Assembly (NCBI GenBank): GCA_011799875.1
Contig: CM022302.1
Span: 181,528,942-181,592,941, forward strand
Source of the DNA: Thinopyrum elongatum
Lineage: Eukaryota; Streptophyta; Magnoliopsida; Poales; Poaceae
DNA length: 64,000 nucleotides
Direction of reading: 5' to 3'
Part shown: piece by piece, positions 32,578-43,394 of the stretch
How the letters are laid out: the number at the start of each line of letters is the position of its first letter
Numbering within the stretch: position 1 is the stretch's first letter
Notes under the pieces: generated by a model
Told to the model about the DNA's origin: nothing
The model's input: the letters and a program-made list of their open reading frames with translations, nothing else
Databases searched by the model: none
Position numbers and translations under genes: made by a program

Positions 32578-33427
32578 CACGAGCAGGTGGAGCTGCGTCT
32601 ATGCCCACAGCATACGAAGAGGAGGACGAGCGCGTGCTCCAGCACGCCGTCAAGGAGGAGCTAGTGTGTCATTGTCGTCTCCGCCCGTGCGGAGGAGGCC
32701 CGCATGGTGGCTCTCACGGCGGAAGCCGGCCGAGCCCGCAAACCGGGTGCGGACGTGGAATCTACCTTCGAGACCTTGAATGCCACGTGGATCCTGCAAT
32801 CTGAAGGAACAATTTGGGTCAGTCGACTCTTGTGAGCCATTGGATGCAACATGGACGGCCAGAAGAGCTTCTTCAACCTCTGAAAATGATGCACTGTTCA
32901 TCTTTTCTCTCAGGCATCGAGCCGCCAGCCCGCCACAGGCCTAACCGCCTGCCGCCGCCGCCCCGCCCTCCCCTGAACCGCCTGCCACCGCCATGCTCCC
33001 CCCACCCCCGCCATCCGATTAACCCCGGGCAAGATCCATTTTTTCTGGCGAACTGCATTCCACACCCAACACTAATAATATAAATCATGGGCACCCTGCC
33101 ACCCTAATATTGATACTGGGGGAGCTTCTCTGCCATCTTCTTCCTTTGCTCCGTCGAAATTCTTTCGCACATCGAGTGACCCAAATTATACTACTAGTAC
33201 GTATTAAGTACAGTAGGAACGCGAAGATACGAGTAGTAGTACCAACTATAAGAAGAACAGTAGTAAGACATACTAGTACTACTGTACGTACTAAAGAGTT
33301 CAAATAATGAGAAAGAACATAACATAGTTCTGCTGGGGGCTTAGCACAACATACCCCTAAAATAAAACTAAGCAACTAGTCCGCTTGACACTGCAGTAGA
33401 ACCAGCATGAGCAACGGCATTGCCACC
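32578..33427. other. gene-relic flank and 3' region of the exonuclease-like gene
   Basis: 32578-32806 is the GC-rich coding-like right flank of the solo LTR (frame with YEEEDERVLQHAVKEE, ending in TGA). 32900-33060 is Pro/CG-rich low-complexity sequence like that at 18560. 33100-33427 is AT-richer and probably holds the 3' UTR of the minus-strand exonuclease-like gene. A CTACTAGTACGTA and TACGTACTAAAGAG inverted pair is also present. Confidence 0.45.
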
Positions 33428-34165
33428 TTACTCGGAGTCCAAGTCCATGTCCTTGACTTCGTCCTCGTCCCTCTTCCTCTTCCTCTTCGCCGACACTTCT
33501 TTGCTTGAACCGGACACTGGGCTCTGCTTCTTCATCCAACCCTTGTAGATATTTAAACAAAGGTAGGCATCCGTTGCTGCATACACGATGTGATCTTCAT
33601 CTATTGTCTTCGACTCCCATGCATGATAAAACTCCGGGTGAGGTTTCTTCAGTTCAGCGTACGAAGGATCAATCATGGCTACTGCCAGGGTCAGCATTGA
33701 AGGCTGAGAGGAGGACACCAGGCTTTCCTTCTGGAGATCGAAGGGCTGGCCTACAGCGAGGCCTATCCGACCCAGGACTCTCTTGTCGTTCGTAAAGTCT
33801 ACAGTAACGAATTTCACTCTTTTGTCCTTGAGGAAGAACTCAAAATCCTGGCACCTAACATCGGCATGGCATATGTGGTAGACCAAGCATACGTTATGTA
33901 CGCAAACCTGGATCACGGCGGGCTTCATCATCTCTGCCTCCTTTAGAAGCTTCTCCCTTTCCAGGACTAAGGTGTACTCAACATCTAGCCCAGCGACCCA
34001 CTCATCCTTTGAACTTTCGAACATGTGTAGGAAGCGAGCAAGGCATGCTTCCACCGTCGCAGATGTACGGGTGTAGATGACGATGAACTCATCGCCGGTG
34101 ATGGTTCTAACCTTGTACTCACCACCGATCATGGAGATTTGGGAGGCCATGGATTTTGGAGGCAT
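33428..34165 (-). CDS. DEDDy 3'-5' exonuclease-domain protein (245 aa)
   Basis: A single intact exon. It has the RNase D / WRN-type fold signature: Exo I in WVAGLDVEYT (Asp61, Glu63), Exo II in FVTVDFTNDKRVLGR (Asp127) and Exo III in YAATDAYLC (Tyr195, Asp199). All four metal-binding acids and the Tyr of the DEDDy class are present. These enzymes remove 3' nucleotides from DNA or RNA with two metal ions. The C-terminal AKRKRKRDEDE is a likely nuclear localisation signal. A start at Met1 gives 245 aa; Met6 (ATCCATGGCC) has the better start context. The protein lacks the helicase part of animal WRN, as is usual in plants. The fold is certain enough; the substrate is not known. Confidence 0.85.
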   Translation of the reverse strand: MPPKSMASQISMIGGEYKVRTITGDEFIVIYTRTSATVEACLARFLHMFESSKDEWVAGLDVEYTLVLEREKLLKEAEMMKPAVIQVCVHNVCLVYHICHADVRCQDFEFFLKDKRVKFVTVDFTNDKRVLGRIGLAVGQPFDLQKESLVSSSQPSMLTLAVAMIDPSYAELKKPHPEFYHAWESKTIDEDHIVYAATDAYLCLNIYKGWMKKQSPVSGSSKEVSAKRKRKRDEDEVKDMDLDSE

Positions 34166-35033
34166 GTTAGGAGAAGTGGAACTGGTGTAATGTGAAAGGA
34201 CAGGACGACTGGGAGCGAACTATTGTAAGGTAGAAGACAGGGACGAGTAGGGCGTGCGAACAGCGTAGGGTGGTGGCTTGCCCAGTGGATAAACGGCTGC
34301 ATACCCCCAAAGAGTTCTCGAGTACTATGCCGGACCCACTAGATGTCATGTCTACTAGACCCACATCGTAGGCCTGACGGTATAGCTTCTGTGTGTTTGC
34401 ACGCCATGCCGGCGCGTGCATGTAACTTTCACTTAATTCCATCAACCGTCGCGCCTCCCACGACCTTCACCTCCCTCGCGCGGTCGCGCCCTTTGAGACT
34501 TCGGACGGCTATAAATGAGCAAATTTTTTTTGCCTACTCCGCATGCATGATACTCCCTCTGGTCCTTTTTACTCCGCGTAAGATTTGTGTCAAGTCAAAG
34601 TTTGACCAAATTTATACTAAAAATATAAATATCTACAATACCAAATATATATTTTATGAAACTACATTTCATAATGAGTATAAAAATATTGATTTGACAT
34701 TGTGAATGTTGATACATTTTTCTATAAGTTTGGTCAAAGTAGAGGTACATTGACTTTAGACAAAACTTATTATATGCACAATGCAGACTAGTTCCTCCGT
34801 CCAGGTGCATGCCATGTCCTATGTAGTCATCACAACAAGGTTAGCTATTAGAGTACTACTACCTCCCTTCTAGTTTAAAGGGCTCGATTCAAAAATTTCA
34901 CCTACTCTTACCAAGATAGAAGCGGTGGAATAGTTTTTGTAGTCTGCAAAAGTACTCAATTAATGCTCTCGTTCTTCACAAAAAAATGTGTTTACCAATG
35001 CATTATCGCATTGCATGCATGCATGAACACTAG
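34166..35033. other. upstream flank of the exonuclease-like gene with MITE-like pieces
   Basis: 34166-34550 is the probable promoter side of the minus-strand gene; no clear minus-strand TATA was found. A plus-strand CTATAAATGAGC lies at about 34509. From 34553, CTCCCTCTGGTCCTTTTTACTCCGCG starts a Stowaway-like element rich in TTTGACCAAATTTATACTAAAAATATAAATAT. A clean mirror end is missing, since at 34792 another TTCCTCCGTCC follows in the same direction. 34856 (TACTACCTCCCTTCTAG) is a third MITE-like start. No gene. Confidence 0.45.
34553..34790. mobile_element. Stowaway-like MITE, one clear end
   Basis: CTCCCTCTGGTCCTTTTTACTCCGCGTAAG after TA, then the GTTTGACCAAATTTATA...TCTATAAGTTTGGTCAAAG inverted pair typical of this MITE group. 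The outer right end is degraded or joined to another element. Confidence 0.5.
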
Positions 35034-36535
35034 TGTAAGTGCATCTAGTGCCCCTTAGTGATTTTGGTGTATTGAAGACTTATAGGTTAAGGGACTAATG
35101 AGTTTGTGAGTGTACACAGGTCTATAAGTCTATGAGGAGTTTGATATTTACGATGAAAGTCGACCCCTAAAAATGAATGTCTTCAACTGAAGACTTTGGT
35201 TTTCTTGAAGACTTTGAAAGTGAAGAAATTGGTGTGACCCTGAAGACTTGATATTCATGCGAGGATTATGAAGCGTGAAGACTTTTGTTTTCGTAGTTTC
35301 ATTTTCTTCTTCTTGAGTCATAGGAAACACCGTACTGTTAAAGGGGGCCGAGGTAAAACTAAGGAAAAGTTTCCAAGTGATGCTCAACTCAAAATCCTAC
35401 ACCTACCCAATCCTTTCGAGTGAAGCCATTGGAAATCTCATTCAGTTTAGTCAAGTTCTTCAGTGACAGAGACAAAGTTCTTCTGTTCTCTGAGGAATTT
35501 GTTCTGACTGAGGAGTTAGGAATTCGCCAGTGCGGATTGCCTACAAGTAAGGAACATGATAGCCCTGAGGAATTTGATACTCAAACATCCGACCGTTGCT
35601 GTGCTGTGCGCCAGCTGTCCAAATATCCTACCCACCTAACGGTCATATCATTGAAGGGCATTTATGTCTTATCATGTCGGGCTGCTCCCTAGGCTATAAA
35701 TAGCCGCCCCCTACAACCACTAGCTGGTTGGCTGCTCCAAGAAATAGATTGACACTTGTCATTTAGAGCATCCCATCCTCCGAGGACTTTGAGCGAAAAT
35801 CATCAAGTGAGGAAAACCCCAAAAACCCAAACACCTACAAACCCAAAGTGATTGAGCATCACTGAAGAGATTGTTCCTGTGTGGAACCGACGCTTGTTAC
35901 CTTTGAGGACTGTGCATCCTCCAGACGGTTAGGCGTCATGGTCTAGAGCATCCAAGAGGAAATTGTGGATTGCCGAGTGACCGAGTATGTGAAGGTTTGG
36001 AAGTCACCTGAAGACTTACCACGAGTGATTGGCGCGAGGTCTGTGTGACCTTAGCTCAAGGAGAATACGGTGAGGACTGTGTGTCCGGGACTGGGTGTCC
36101 TCAGGTTTAAATACCTAGCCGCTCTAACCAGACGTACAACTGTCACAGCAGTTGGAACTGGTCTACCAAATCATTGTCTTCACCGAGCTACTGGTTCTAT
36201 TTCCTCAACCCTTTCATTTCCTCGCATTCTTGCTATGTATTTGATCATTACTGTTTGAAGACTTTGACTGAAGACTTTCTCAATTTCCTCAGTTCAATTT
36301 CTTCAGTCAGTTTGTCTTCAACCTGCTTATCCTGTGTTTACGCTACTCGTACTCTGTGCTTGTTTTCATTTCATCATGATGACTGTGCTACTGCTCTGTT
36401 ATGCTTGCATCTGAGTACTTATTCCGCTGCTAAGTAGTTCGTCGCTTAGGAATTTCCTCACCTTGAAATTCCTCAGTGACGAATTAGTAAAAATCGCCTA
36501 TTCACCCCCCCTCTAGTCGATATAACGCACTTTCA
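35034..36535 (+). repeat. 5' LTR of the outer copia element
   Basis: Starts TGTAAGTGCATCTAGTGCC and ends AACGCACTTTCA (TG...CA), 1,502 bp. It carries a TATA box, TATAAATAG at 35695-35703. It contains more than 25 TGAAGA/TGAGGA-type motifs on the two strands together. The first 222 bases are identical to the window's last 222. Confidence 0.9.
35695..35703 (+). promoter_or_regulatory. TATA box of the outer 5' LTR
   Basis: TATAAATAG with a C/A-rich start region about 30 bases downstream. Drives the genomic/gag-pol transcript by inference. Confidence 0.65.
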
Positions 36536-36537
36536 AT

Positions 36538-36549
36538 TGGTATCAGAGC
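36538..36549 (+). promoter_or_regulatory. primer binding site (initiator tRNA-Met)
   Basis: TGGTATCAGAGC, two bases after the LTR end, is complementary to the 3' end of initiator tRNA-Met, the usual primer of plant copia elements. Confidence 0.9.
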
Positions 36550-36602
36550 AAGGTACTCCCTTGTTCTGTGTGATTTTGGTTTAACCACCTGGAGTTTTAG
36601 TT

Positions 36603-37359
36603 ATGTCGACTGCAGGCATGATCAAGGTCTCAGCTGGGTGTCCTACCTTCGATGGGACGGACTACCCCTACTGGAAGAACAAGATGCGCATGCATCTTGA
36701 GGCAATTGACAACGATCTCTGGTATGTTGTGGAAAAGGGTGTTCCCTCTGTCACTCCTTCTGTAAACACTGCTGATGTGAAGAGATTCAAGCAACTTGAC
36801 TCTCAAGCGAAGAATATCATATGTGGCCATCTGAGCAAAGGGCAGTATGGCAGAGTGAGTGCTTTGGAGTCAGCTAAGCTTATCTGGGATAGGCTGTCCA
36901 AGGTCAACGAAGGAGTCTCAACTCAACGTGACTATCGAGTTGACGTTCTTCGCAATCTCTTCAACCGCTTCAAAAGACTCGACAACGAAAATGTTTAGCA
37001 AACCTTTGATCGCCTCACTAACATCTCAAACGAGCTTCAAGCACTGGGTGCCACTGACATCACCGACCATGAGGTGGTGAAGAAATTGCTGAGGTCACTC
37101 GATTCTTCATTCGATACACTGGCACTGATGATTCAAGAACGTGGAGACTACAAGTCACTTGATCCTGCTGATATCCTCGAGAGGCTAAATACTCATGAAT
37201 TCCAACTAGCTGAGAAGAGAGATCTCTACGGACCGAGCTATGGTAGATCTCGTGCACTGAAAGCCAATGCAGTCTCTGAATCTGAAGATGAAGATTCTGG
37301 TAGCAGCCTTGGTGATCCTGAAGAACTAAGTCTGGAGCTAGCAATGCTCGTGAGGAAAT
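36603..37359 (+). pseudogene. gag of the outer copia, N-terminal part
   Basis: The ATG at 36603 follows the PBS by 53 bases. The frame has the copia gag pattern: FDGTDYPYWKNKMRMHL (DUF4219-like), then LIWDRLSKVNEG (UBN2-like). A TAG at 36996-36998 stops it; from the context (NV then QTFDRL) a Gln codon is likely lost. The frame goes on to AMLVRK at 37359, where GAAAT and a foreign LTR begin. It continues at 52980. Confidence 0.85.
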
Positions 37360-39578
37360 TGTAGGAGATATGCCCTAGAGGCAATAATAAATGTTATTAT
37401 GTATCTCCATGCTCATTATTATGTTTATGTTCCATGCTATAACTGCTATGGTTCTCGAGTCTGCAATAACCACGAGGCTCGGAGGAAGACTCATATGCAC
37501 GTGTGGAATAATAAACGGTAAAATGTATTCCTAGTCAAGCCTCTATGACTGGCTCAAGTGTTGCATGATGGTTCTGTTTTCCTGATCATGGGCATGTCTA
37601 TGCTAGCAACTTTGAGGGCACAATGTTAGAAGAACATTTGTGTTGAATCGACCCGAATTGATGTTATGCTATGAGATACATTCGTCATGAGTTAATGGTT
37701 AATAACACAGAGATAGTTAATGTTTGCATGATTCCTCAGACCATGAGAGTATCGAGTTTCTTCATGCTTGATTCATGAACTTTGGGGTTTGTTAAACGTC
37801 ATCCGTAAATGGATGGCTATTACGGCGGCTTACGGGTTCATGGGAAAGTATGTCAAGTAACTTGATAGCTCAAGATTGGGATTTTCTCCTCCGACGATGG
37901 AGAGATATCTCTGGGCCCTCTCGGTGTTACGGTATCCATCATCGTCTGGCCAGACACTTTGTGATTTGATCACGGGGATGCCGGAACACGGTAACGAGAA
38001 AAGAGAACAATACCGGTAACGAGGTAACTAGCATAGTGGACAAGTTGTTGATCCACGGGAATGCCAACATGTCTCACCTCGGGTATTTGTAACATATCGT
38101 GAAGCAACAGGAATAGCACACGGCAACTGGAGGTTCACTCGAATATTTATTCGTGTGGGTATAGGGGTCAATATGGGTGTCCACGGCTCCGATGTTGATC
38201 ATTGATCAGAAAGAGTTCCGGTCATGTCTATACTTCACCGAACCTATAGGGTCACACGCTTAAGGGTCATCTATCTGTTGAACGCTAGACAGGGAGTCTG
38301 AGAGAAAGTCGTCGAAAATGTTTCGGAGACAACGGAAGAGTTCCGAGAGAGAGAACACCGAAAAAGTTTTGGTAAAACCGAAAAGTTGTTTCGGATAAAA
38401 CCATTGATCCAAAAAGGTTTCGGCAAGCACCGGGAATGTTTTGGAGGTTGCCAGATTGGTCTGGTAATTTCTGGAATTTTTCTGGAGAAAAAACCGAAAA
38501 AAGTTTTCGGAGCTGCCGGAATTGTTTACCGGGTAAACGAAGATGGTTTTAAATTAAACCACCATACTGGAAATGTTCCGGAGCGCGTCCGGATAATTTT
38601 AGAGGGTGCCGAAAATGTTCTGGGACCTTCGGGAAGATTTCTGGAAATTACACGCGGGAAAACATCTTGTCCCAGCGAGGGGGGGCAAGATCCCACGTTT
38701 CGTGGGGGCTGTTTTTGGGCTGTTTTTGGGGGGGGCCCCCTAGGGGGCAGCCCCCTTGTTGGTGGACAAGGTGTTGGGGGGGCCCCCCATGGTGGGGGGC
38801 AGCCCCCACATATTATGGGATATGTTGGGAGGAGGTGGCAGCCCCTCATGGGGGCGCCATGGGGCAAAAGGGGGGGCCCCATGAGACAACTCCCCACCTT
38901 TGGTGGGAGCTTGTTTTGTGGGGGGGCCCCACATGTTTTGTGGCTGAAATTTTCAGCCACCCCACCCCCTCCTTCCCCTATAAAAGGAGGTGGAGAGGAG
39001 CTCTCCATCCTCACTCAAACTCTCTCACACAAGCCATGCATGATCTGGCATTCTCTCTCCCTCCCACGAAATAGTTTCGTAGTGCCGAAAGGCTGTCTGG
39101 GTTCCGGTGGGAACTAGTTCTGGACGGCGAAGCCCTGCCGGATAGGTGACACCGTATGTGTGCAACCCCGTAGAGAGGTCGTAGTTTCGATCTTAGTGCC
39201 CGAGGGGCTGTTCGAGAGTGCCTCCCGAAGGGCTGTCCAAGTGACGGTCCGAGTTCTGTGAGTCCTCCCGAAGGGCTGTCCGAGTGACCGCTCGAGTTTC
39301 GAAGGTCCTCCCGAAGGGCTGTCCGCGACACCGTCCGGGGGACTATTCGACCGCCTCCCGGAGGGCTGTCCGAAGGGAAGATGAGGGTATACATCCTCGC
39401 GGTTGGGAGGTTGTAAATCCTAGCTGCGGGGATCTGCACCAACGATCGTCATCGACTCTACTTCCGCTGCGCTACGAGTCGGTAACGAAACTGATCAAAC
39501 CTTGTATGCAGTCTCCATAGTGGTCCTGGGCTGGTGCGTAGGTCGGAAAATTTTTGTTTTCTGCTGCGTTACCCTACA
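37360..39578 (+). repeat. LTR A (2,219 bp)
   Basis: TGTAGGAGATATGCCC... to ...GTTACCCTACA. TATA box TATAAAAG at 38979-38986. An exact 19-base palindrome, TGGCTGAAATTTTCAGCCA, lies at 38941-38959. G/C-run palindromes fill 38719-38880, and a leader minisatellite of CCTCCCGAAGGGCTGTCC units 39199-39376. No PBS follows; foreign DNA starts at 39579 (ATTAGCTCC). Confidence 0.85.
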
Positions 39579-41195
39579 ATTAGCTCCATCATGACACCGA
39601 GGACCCTTTCCAGCATTCAATTTTGCCCGGGAGTCGAGGTGTGCAAAGCTCCATTCCCTCCCGAAGCTCCCCTCCGCCATGGAGGAAGGGCTGCTCGCCC
39701 TCGAGCTCCGTCGCTGCCCTAACCTCCTCCAATGGATGCGGCATCTCCTCCCGAGCACGTGCATACCCGGAGCGCATCGTTTGGTGCCCTTCATCGCCGG
39801 AGCTCGCCTCTGTCTCTGTCCCAGCCGCTCGCGGAGGAAAGGGACGAACCTGACAGCGCGGGCCCCCCCTGTCAGCGACCCCACGCCGGCGCGTGCTGTC
39901 TTAAGTGGAGACGTACTCTGCTAGGTGCGTTTCCTTTATTGCGAAAGCGTATTCTGATTCGAACCGTTTTCTTTAAAAAAAACAGAACTTTGACTATTCT
40001 TTGACTGGCTATAACTTTTAAAATAAAACTCCAAATGAGTTGATTTTTTTCCTACCTCTCTCAAATTTCACCTAGTTTAATTTAAGATTTATTCCAAAAA
40101 TAATTAGGACAACTTTTTGTACTGTTTTTAATGTTTGTGTTAATTTGAATATTTTCAAAAAATAGGAATTGGAGGGAAGATTAAAACTTTCAAAAGTTTT
40201 GGAGTGCACCTCACCTCTCTGCACCTTGAAGGCAAGCATCTTGAACTCCGTTATGATATAAGCTGTGTGTTGTTTGCTAGAACATATGAACTCCATCAAA
40301 AGGAGTAACGTTATTTCATGTGGAAGTCATACTCTTGCATATCAACATATGGTAAAAATCTTTTTCTGTTATGTATGTGATATTGGTGACAGTAGCCACT
40401 TCTCATGCCACATATGCCTGGTGATGGTTCGGATGGAGTCCGAAGGAAGGTTGGGTTCCGGTGAACACAACCACGTGACTGACGTCTCGTTGTGGCAAGG
40501 ATGTGTAGTGAGGCAAGATGGAGCATGAGGGGTGGTGACCCTATCAGGAAACTGTGAAAAGCATTGTTGTGCTAACCATGCAGGGAATACATAAACCTCC
40601 TGAGTCGACCATAGATCGAGTCTTGCTCCAGTAACCCCCATGCTTGTTTCGTACTACCACTTGTCCCTGCCGCTGGTGGGGTATGGTTTAGTAAGTTGTC
40701 AACCCCTTTCTTGGCACACACCGTACAGAGAGGCCATGGTGGAAGATACTGGGTGCATCCGGTAGGCATGCCACTTGGTCCGGGGGCATGGGTGTTTCCG
40801 GTTGGGACCGAGAGGGGGGCACCCCTTAGTAGCGCGCGATATAAATTTGATCCCATGCTAATCGAGGTTGTAGCCTCCCCACTTAGAGTTTTGCTTAACG
40901 AATGTCGTGGGTGATTCCAGGCATCGGGAAGTTAAGCTGGTGTGTGCGGGTCAGGTGTGTTTTCAACTAAAAGACCGTAAGCGGAATTAGTCCCGGTGGA
41001 CTAAAGGAAACCGTTACTCGTGGGTAAAGAGTACACCCTCTGCAGAGTTTATATCTATTCGAATAGCCGTGTCCGCGGTTAAGGACTACAGTCTGGGATG
41101 GGTCAAGTGTCGGTCTTAGTGTCGGTCTTCGGAGGAAAACTTCTAAACCAGAATATTGATCATGACGTGTGACGAATGATGCTTGTGATTATTAT
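39579..41195 (+). mobile_element. fragment of a gypsy-style LTR related to 28548-32577
   Basis: AAAGAGTACACCCTCTGCAGAGTTTA, GTATTCTGATTCG and CACACCGTACAGAGAGGCCATGG have counterparts, in the same order, in the solo LTR at about 30300-31480. Both ends are cut by the second copia family's LTRs (CCCTACA on the left, TGTAGG on the right). It is not part of that family's own sequence. The reading frames at 39495-39884 are shadows. Confidence 0.6.
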
Positions 41196-43394
41196 TGTAG
41201 GAGATATGCCCTAGAGGCAATAATAAATGTTATTATTTATCTCCGTGGTCATAATTAGGTTTATGTTCCATGCTATAACTGCTGTGGTTCCCGAGCCCGT
41301 ATATCCATAAAGGCTCTGGGGAAAACCCATGTGCACGTGTGGAATAATAAACGGTAAAATGTATTCCTAGTCATGCCTCTAAGACTAGCTCAAGTGTTGC
41401 ATGATGATTATGTTTTCCCAATCATAGGCATGTCTATGCCAGCAACTTTGAGGGCACAAATGTTAGAAGAACATTTGTGTTGAATCGACCCGAATTGATG
41501 TTATGCTATGAGATACATTCGTCACAAGTTTATGGTTAATAACACAGAGATGGTTAATGTTTGCATGATTCCTCAGACCATGAGAGTATCGAGTTTCTTC
41601 ATGCTTGATTCATGAACTTTGGGGTTTGTTAAACGTCATCCGTAACTGGATGGCTATTACGGCGGCTTACGGGTTCATGGGAAAGTATGTCAAGTAACTT
41701 GATAGCTCAAGATTGGGATTTGCTCCTCCGACGATGGAGAGATATCTCTGGGCCCTCTCGGTGTTACGGTATCCATCATCGTCTGGCCAGACACTTTGTG
41801 ATTTGATCACAGGGATGCCGGAACACGGTAACGAGAAAAGAGAACAATACCGGTAACGAGGTAACTAGCATAGTGGACAAGTTGTTGATCCACGGGAATG
41901 CCAACATGTCTCACCTCGGGTATTTGTAACATATCGTGAAGCAACAGGAATAGCACACGGCAACTGGAGGTTCACTCGAATATTTATTCGTGTGGGTATA
42001 GGGGTCAATATGGGTGTCCACGGCTCCGATGTTGATCATTGATCAGAAAGAGTTCCGGTCATGTCTATACTTCACCGAACCTATAGGGTCACACGCTTAA
42101 GGGTCATCTATCTGTTGAACGCTAGACAGGGAGTCTGAGAGAAAGTCGCCGAAAATGTTTCGGAGACAACGGAAGAGTTCCGAGAGAGAGAACACCAAAA
42201 AAGTTTTGGTAAAACCGAAAAGTTGTTTCGGATAAAACCATTGATCCAAAAAGGTTTCGGCAAGCACCGGGAATGTTTTGGAGGTTGCCAGATTGGTCTG
42301 GTAATTTCTGGAGAAAAAACCGAAAAAAGTTTTCGGAGCTGCCGGAATTGTTTACCGGGTAAACGAAGATGGTTTTAAATTAAACCACCATACTGGAAAT
42401 GTTCTGGAGCGCGTCCGGATAATTTTAGAGGGTGCCGGAAATGTTCTGGGACCTTCGGGAATTTTTCTGGAAATTACACGCGGGAAAACATCTTGTCCCA
42501 GCGAGGGGGGGCAAGATCCCACGTTTCGTGGGGGCTGTTTTTGGGGGGGGCCCCCCTAGGGGGCAGCCCCCTTGTTGGTGGACAAGGTGTTGGGGGGGCC
42601 CCCCATGGTGGGGGGCAGCCCCCACATATTATGGGATATGTTGGGAGGAGGTGGCAGCCCCTCATGGGGGCGCCATGGGGCAAAAGGGGGGGCCCCATGA
42701 GACAACTCCCCACCTTTGGTGGGAGCTTGTTTTGTGGGGGGGCCCCACATGTTTTGTGGCTGAAATTTTCAGCCACCCCACCCCCTCCTTCCCCTATAAA
42801 AGGAGGTGGAGAGGAGCTCTCCATCCTCACTCAAACTCTCTCACACAAGCCATGCATGATCTGGCATTCTCTCTCCCTCCCACGAAATAGTTTCGTAGTG
42901 CCGAAAGGCTGTCTGGGTTCCGGTGGGAACTAGTTCTGGACGGCGAAGCCCTGCCGGATAGGTGACACCGTATGTGTGCAACCCCGTAGAGAGGTCGTAG
43001 TTTCGATCTTAGTGCCCGAGGGGCTGTTCGAGAGTGCCTCCCGAAGGGCTGTCCAAGTGACGGTCCGAGTTCTGTGAGTCCTCCCGAAGGGCTGTCCGAG
43101 TGACCGCTCGAGTTTCGAAGGTCCTCCCGAAGGGCTGTCCGCGACACCGTCCGGGGGACTGTTCGACCGCCTCCCGGAGGGCTGTCCGAAGGGAAGATGA
43201 GGGTATACATCCTCGCGGTTGGGAGGTTGTAAATCCTAGCTGCGGGGATCTGCACCAACGATCGTCATCGACTCTACTTCCGCTGCGCTACGAGTCGGTA
43301 ACGAAAATGATCAAACCTTGTATGCAGTCTCCATAGTGGTCCTGGGCTGGTGCGTAGGTCGGAAAATTTTTGTTTTCTGCTGCATTACCCTACA
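41196..43394 (+). repeat. LTR B (2,199 bp)
   Basis: Same family as A. It differs by lacking two short internal duplications found in A and D (AATTTTTCTGG and GGGCTGTTTTTG). Its first ~250 bases match D, not A. TATA box at 42795-42802; palindrome at 42757-42775. It is followed directly by a PBS, so it is a true 5' LTR. Confidence 0.9.

Noticed and set aside
38386..39117. 243-residue reading frame in LTR A (and its copies in LTRs B and D)
   Set aside because: It crosses the G/C-run palindromes and the TATA box, is Gly/Pro-rich and lies entirely in LTR sequence; the same stretch is open in several frames on both strands.
39011..39442. 143-residue minus-strand frame repeated in LTRs A, B and D
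   Set aside because: Produced by the CCCGAAGGGCTGTCC minisatellite; no known motif, and it runs antisense to the LTR transcript.
37360..39578. LTR A as an independent solo LTR
   Set aside because: Its left flank GAAAT does not match its right flank ATTAG; GAAAT reappears only after LTR D.
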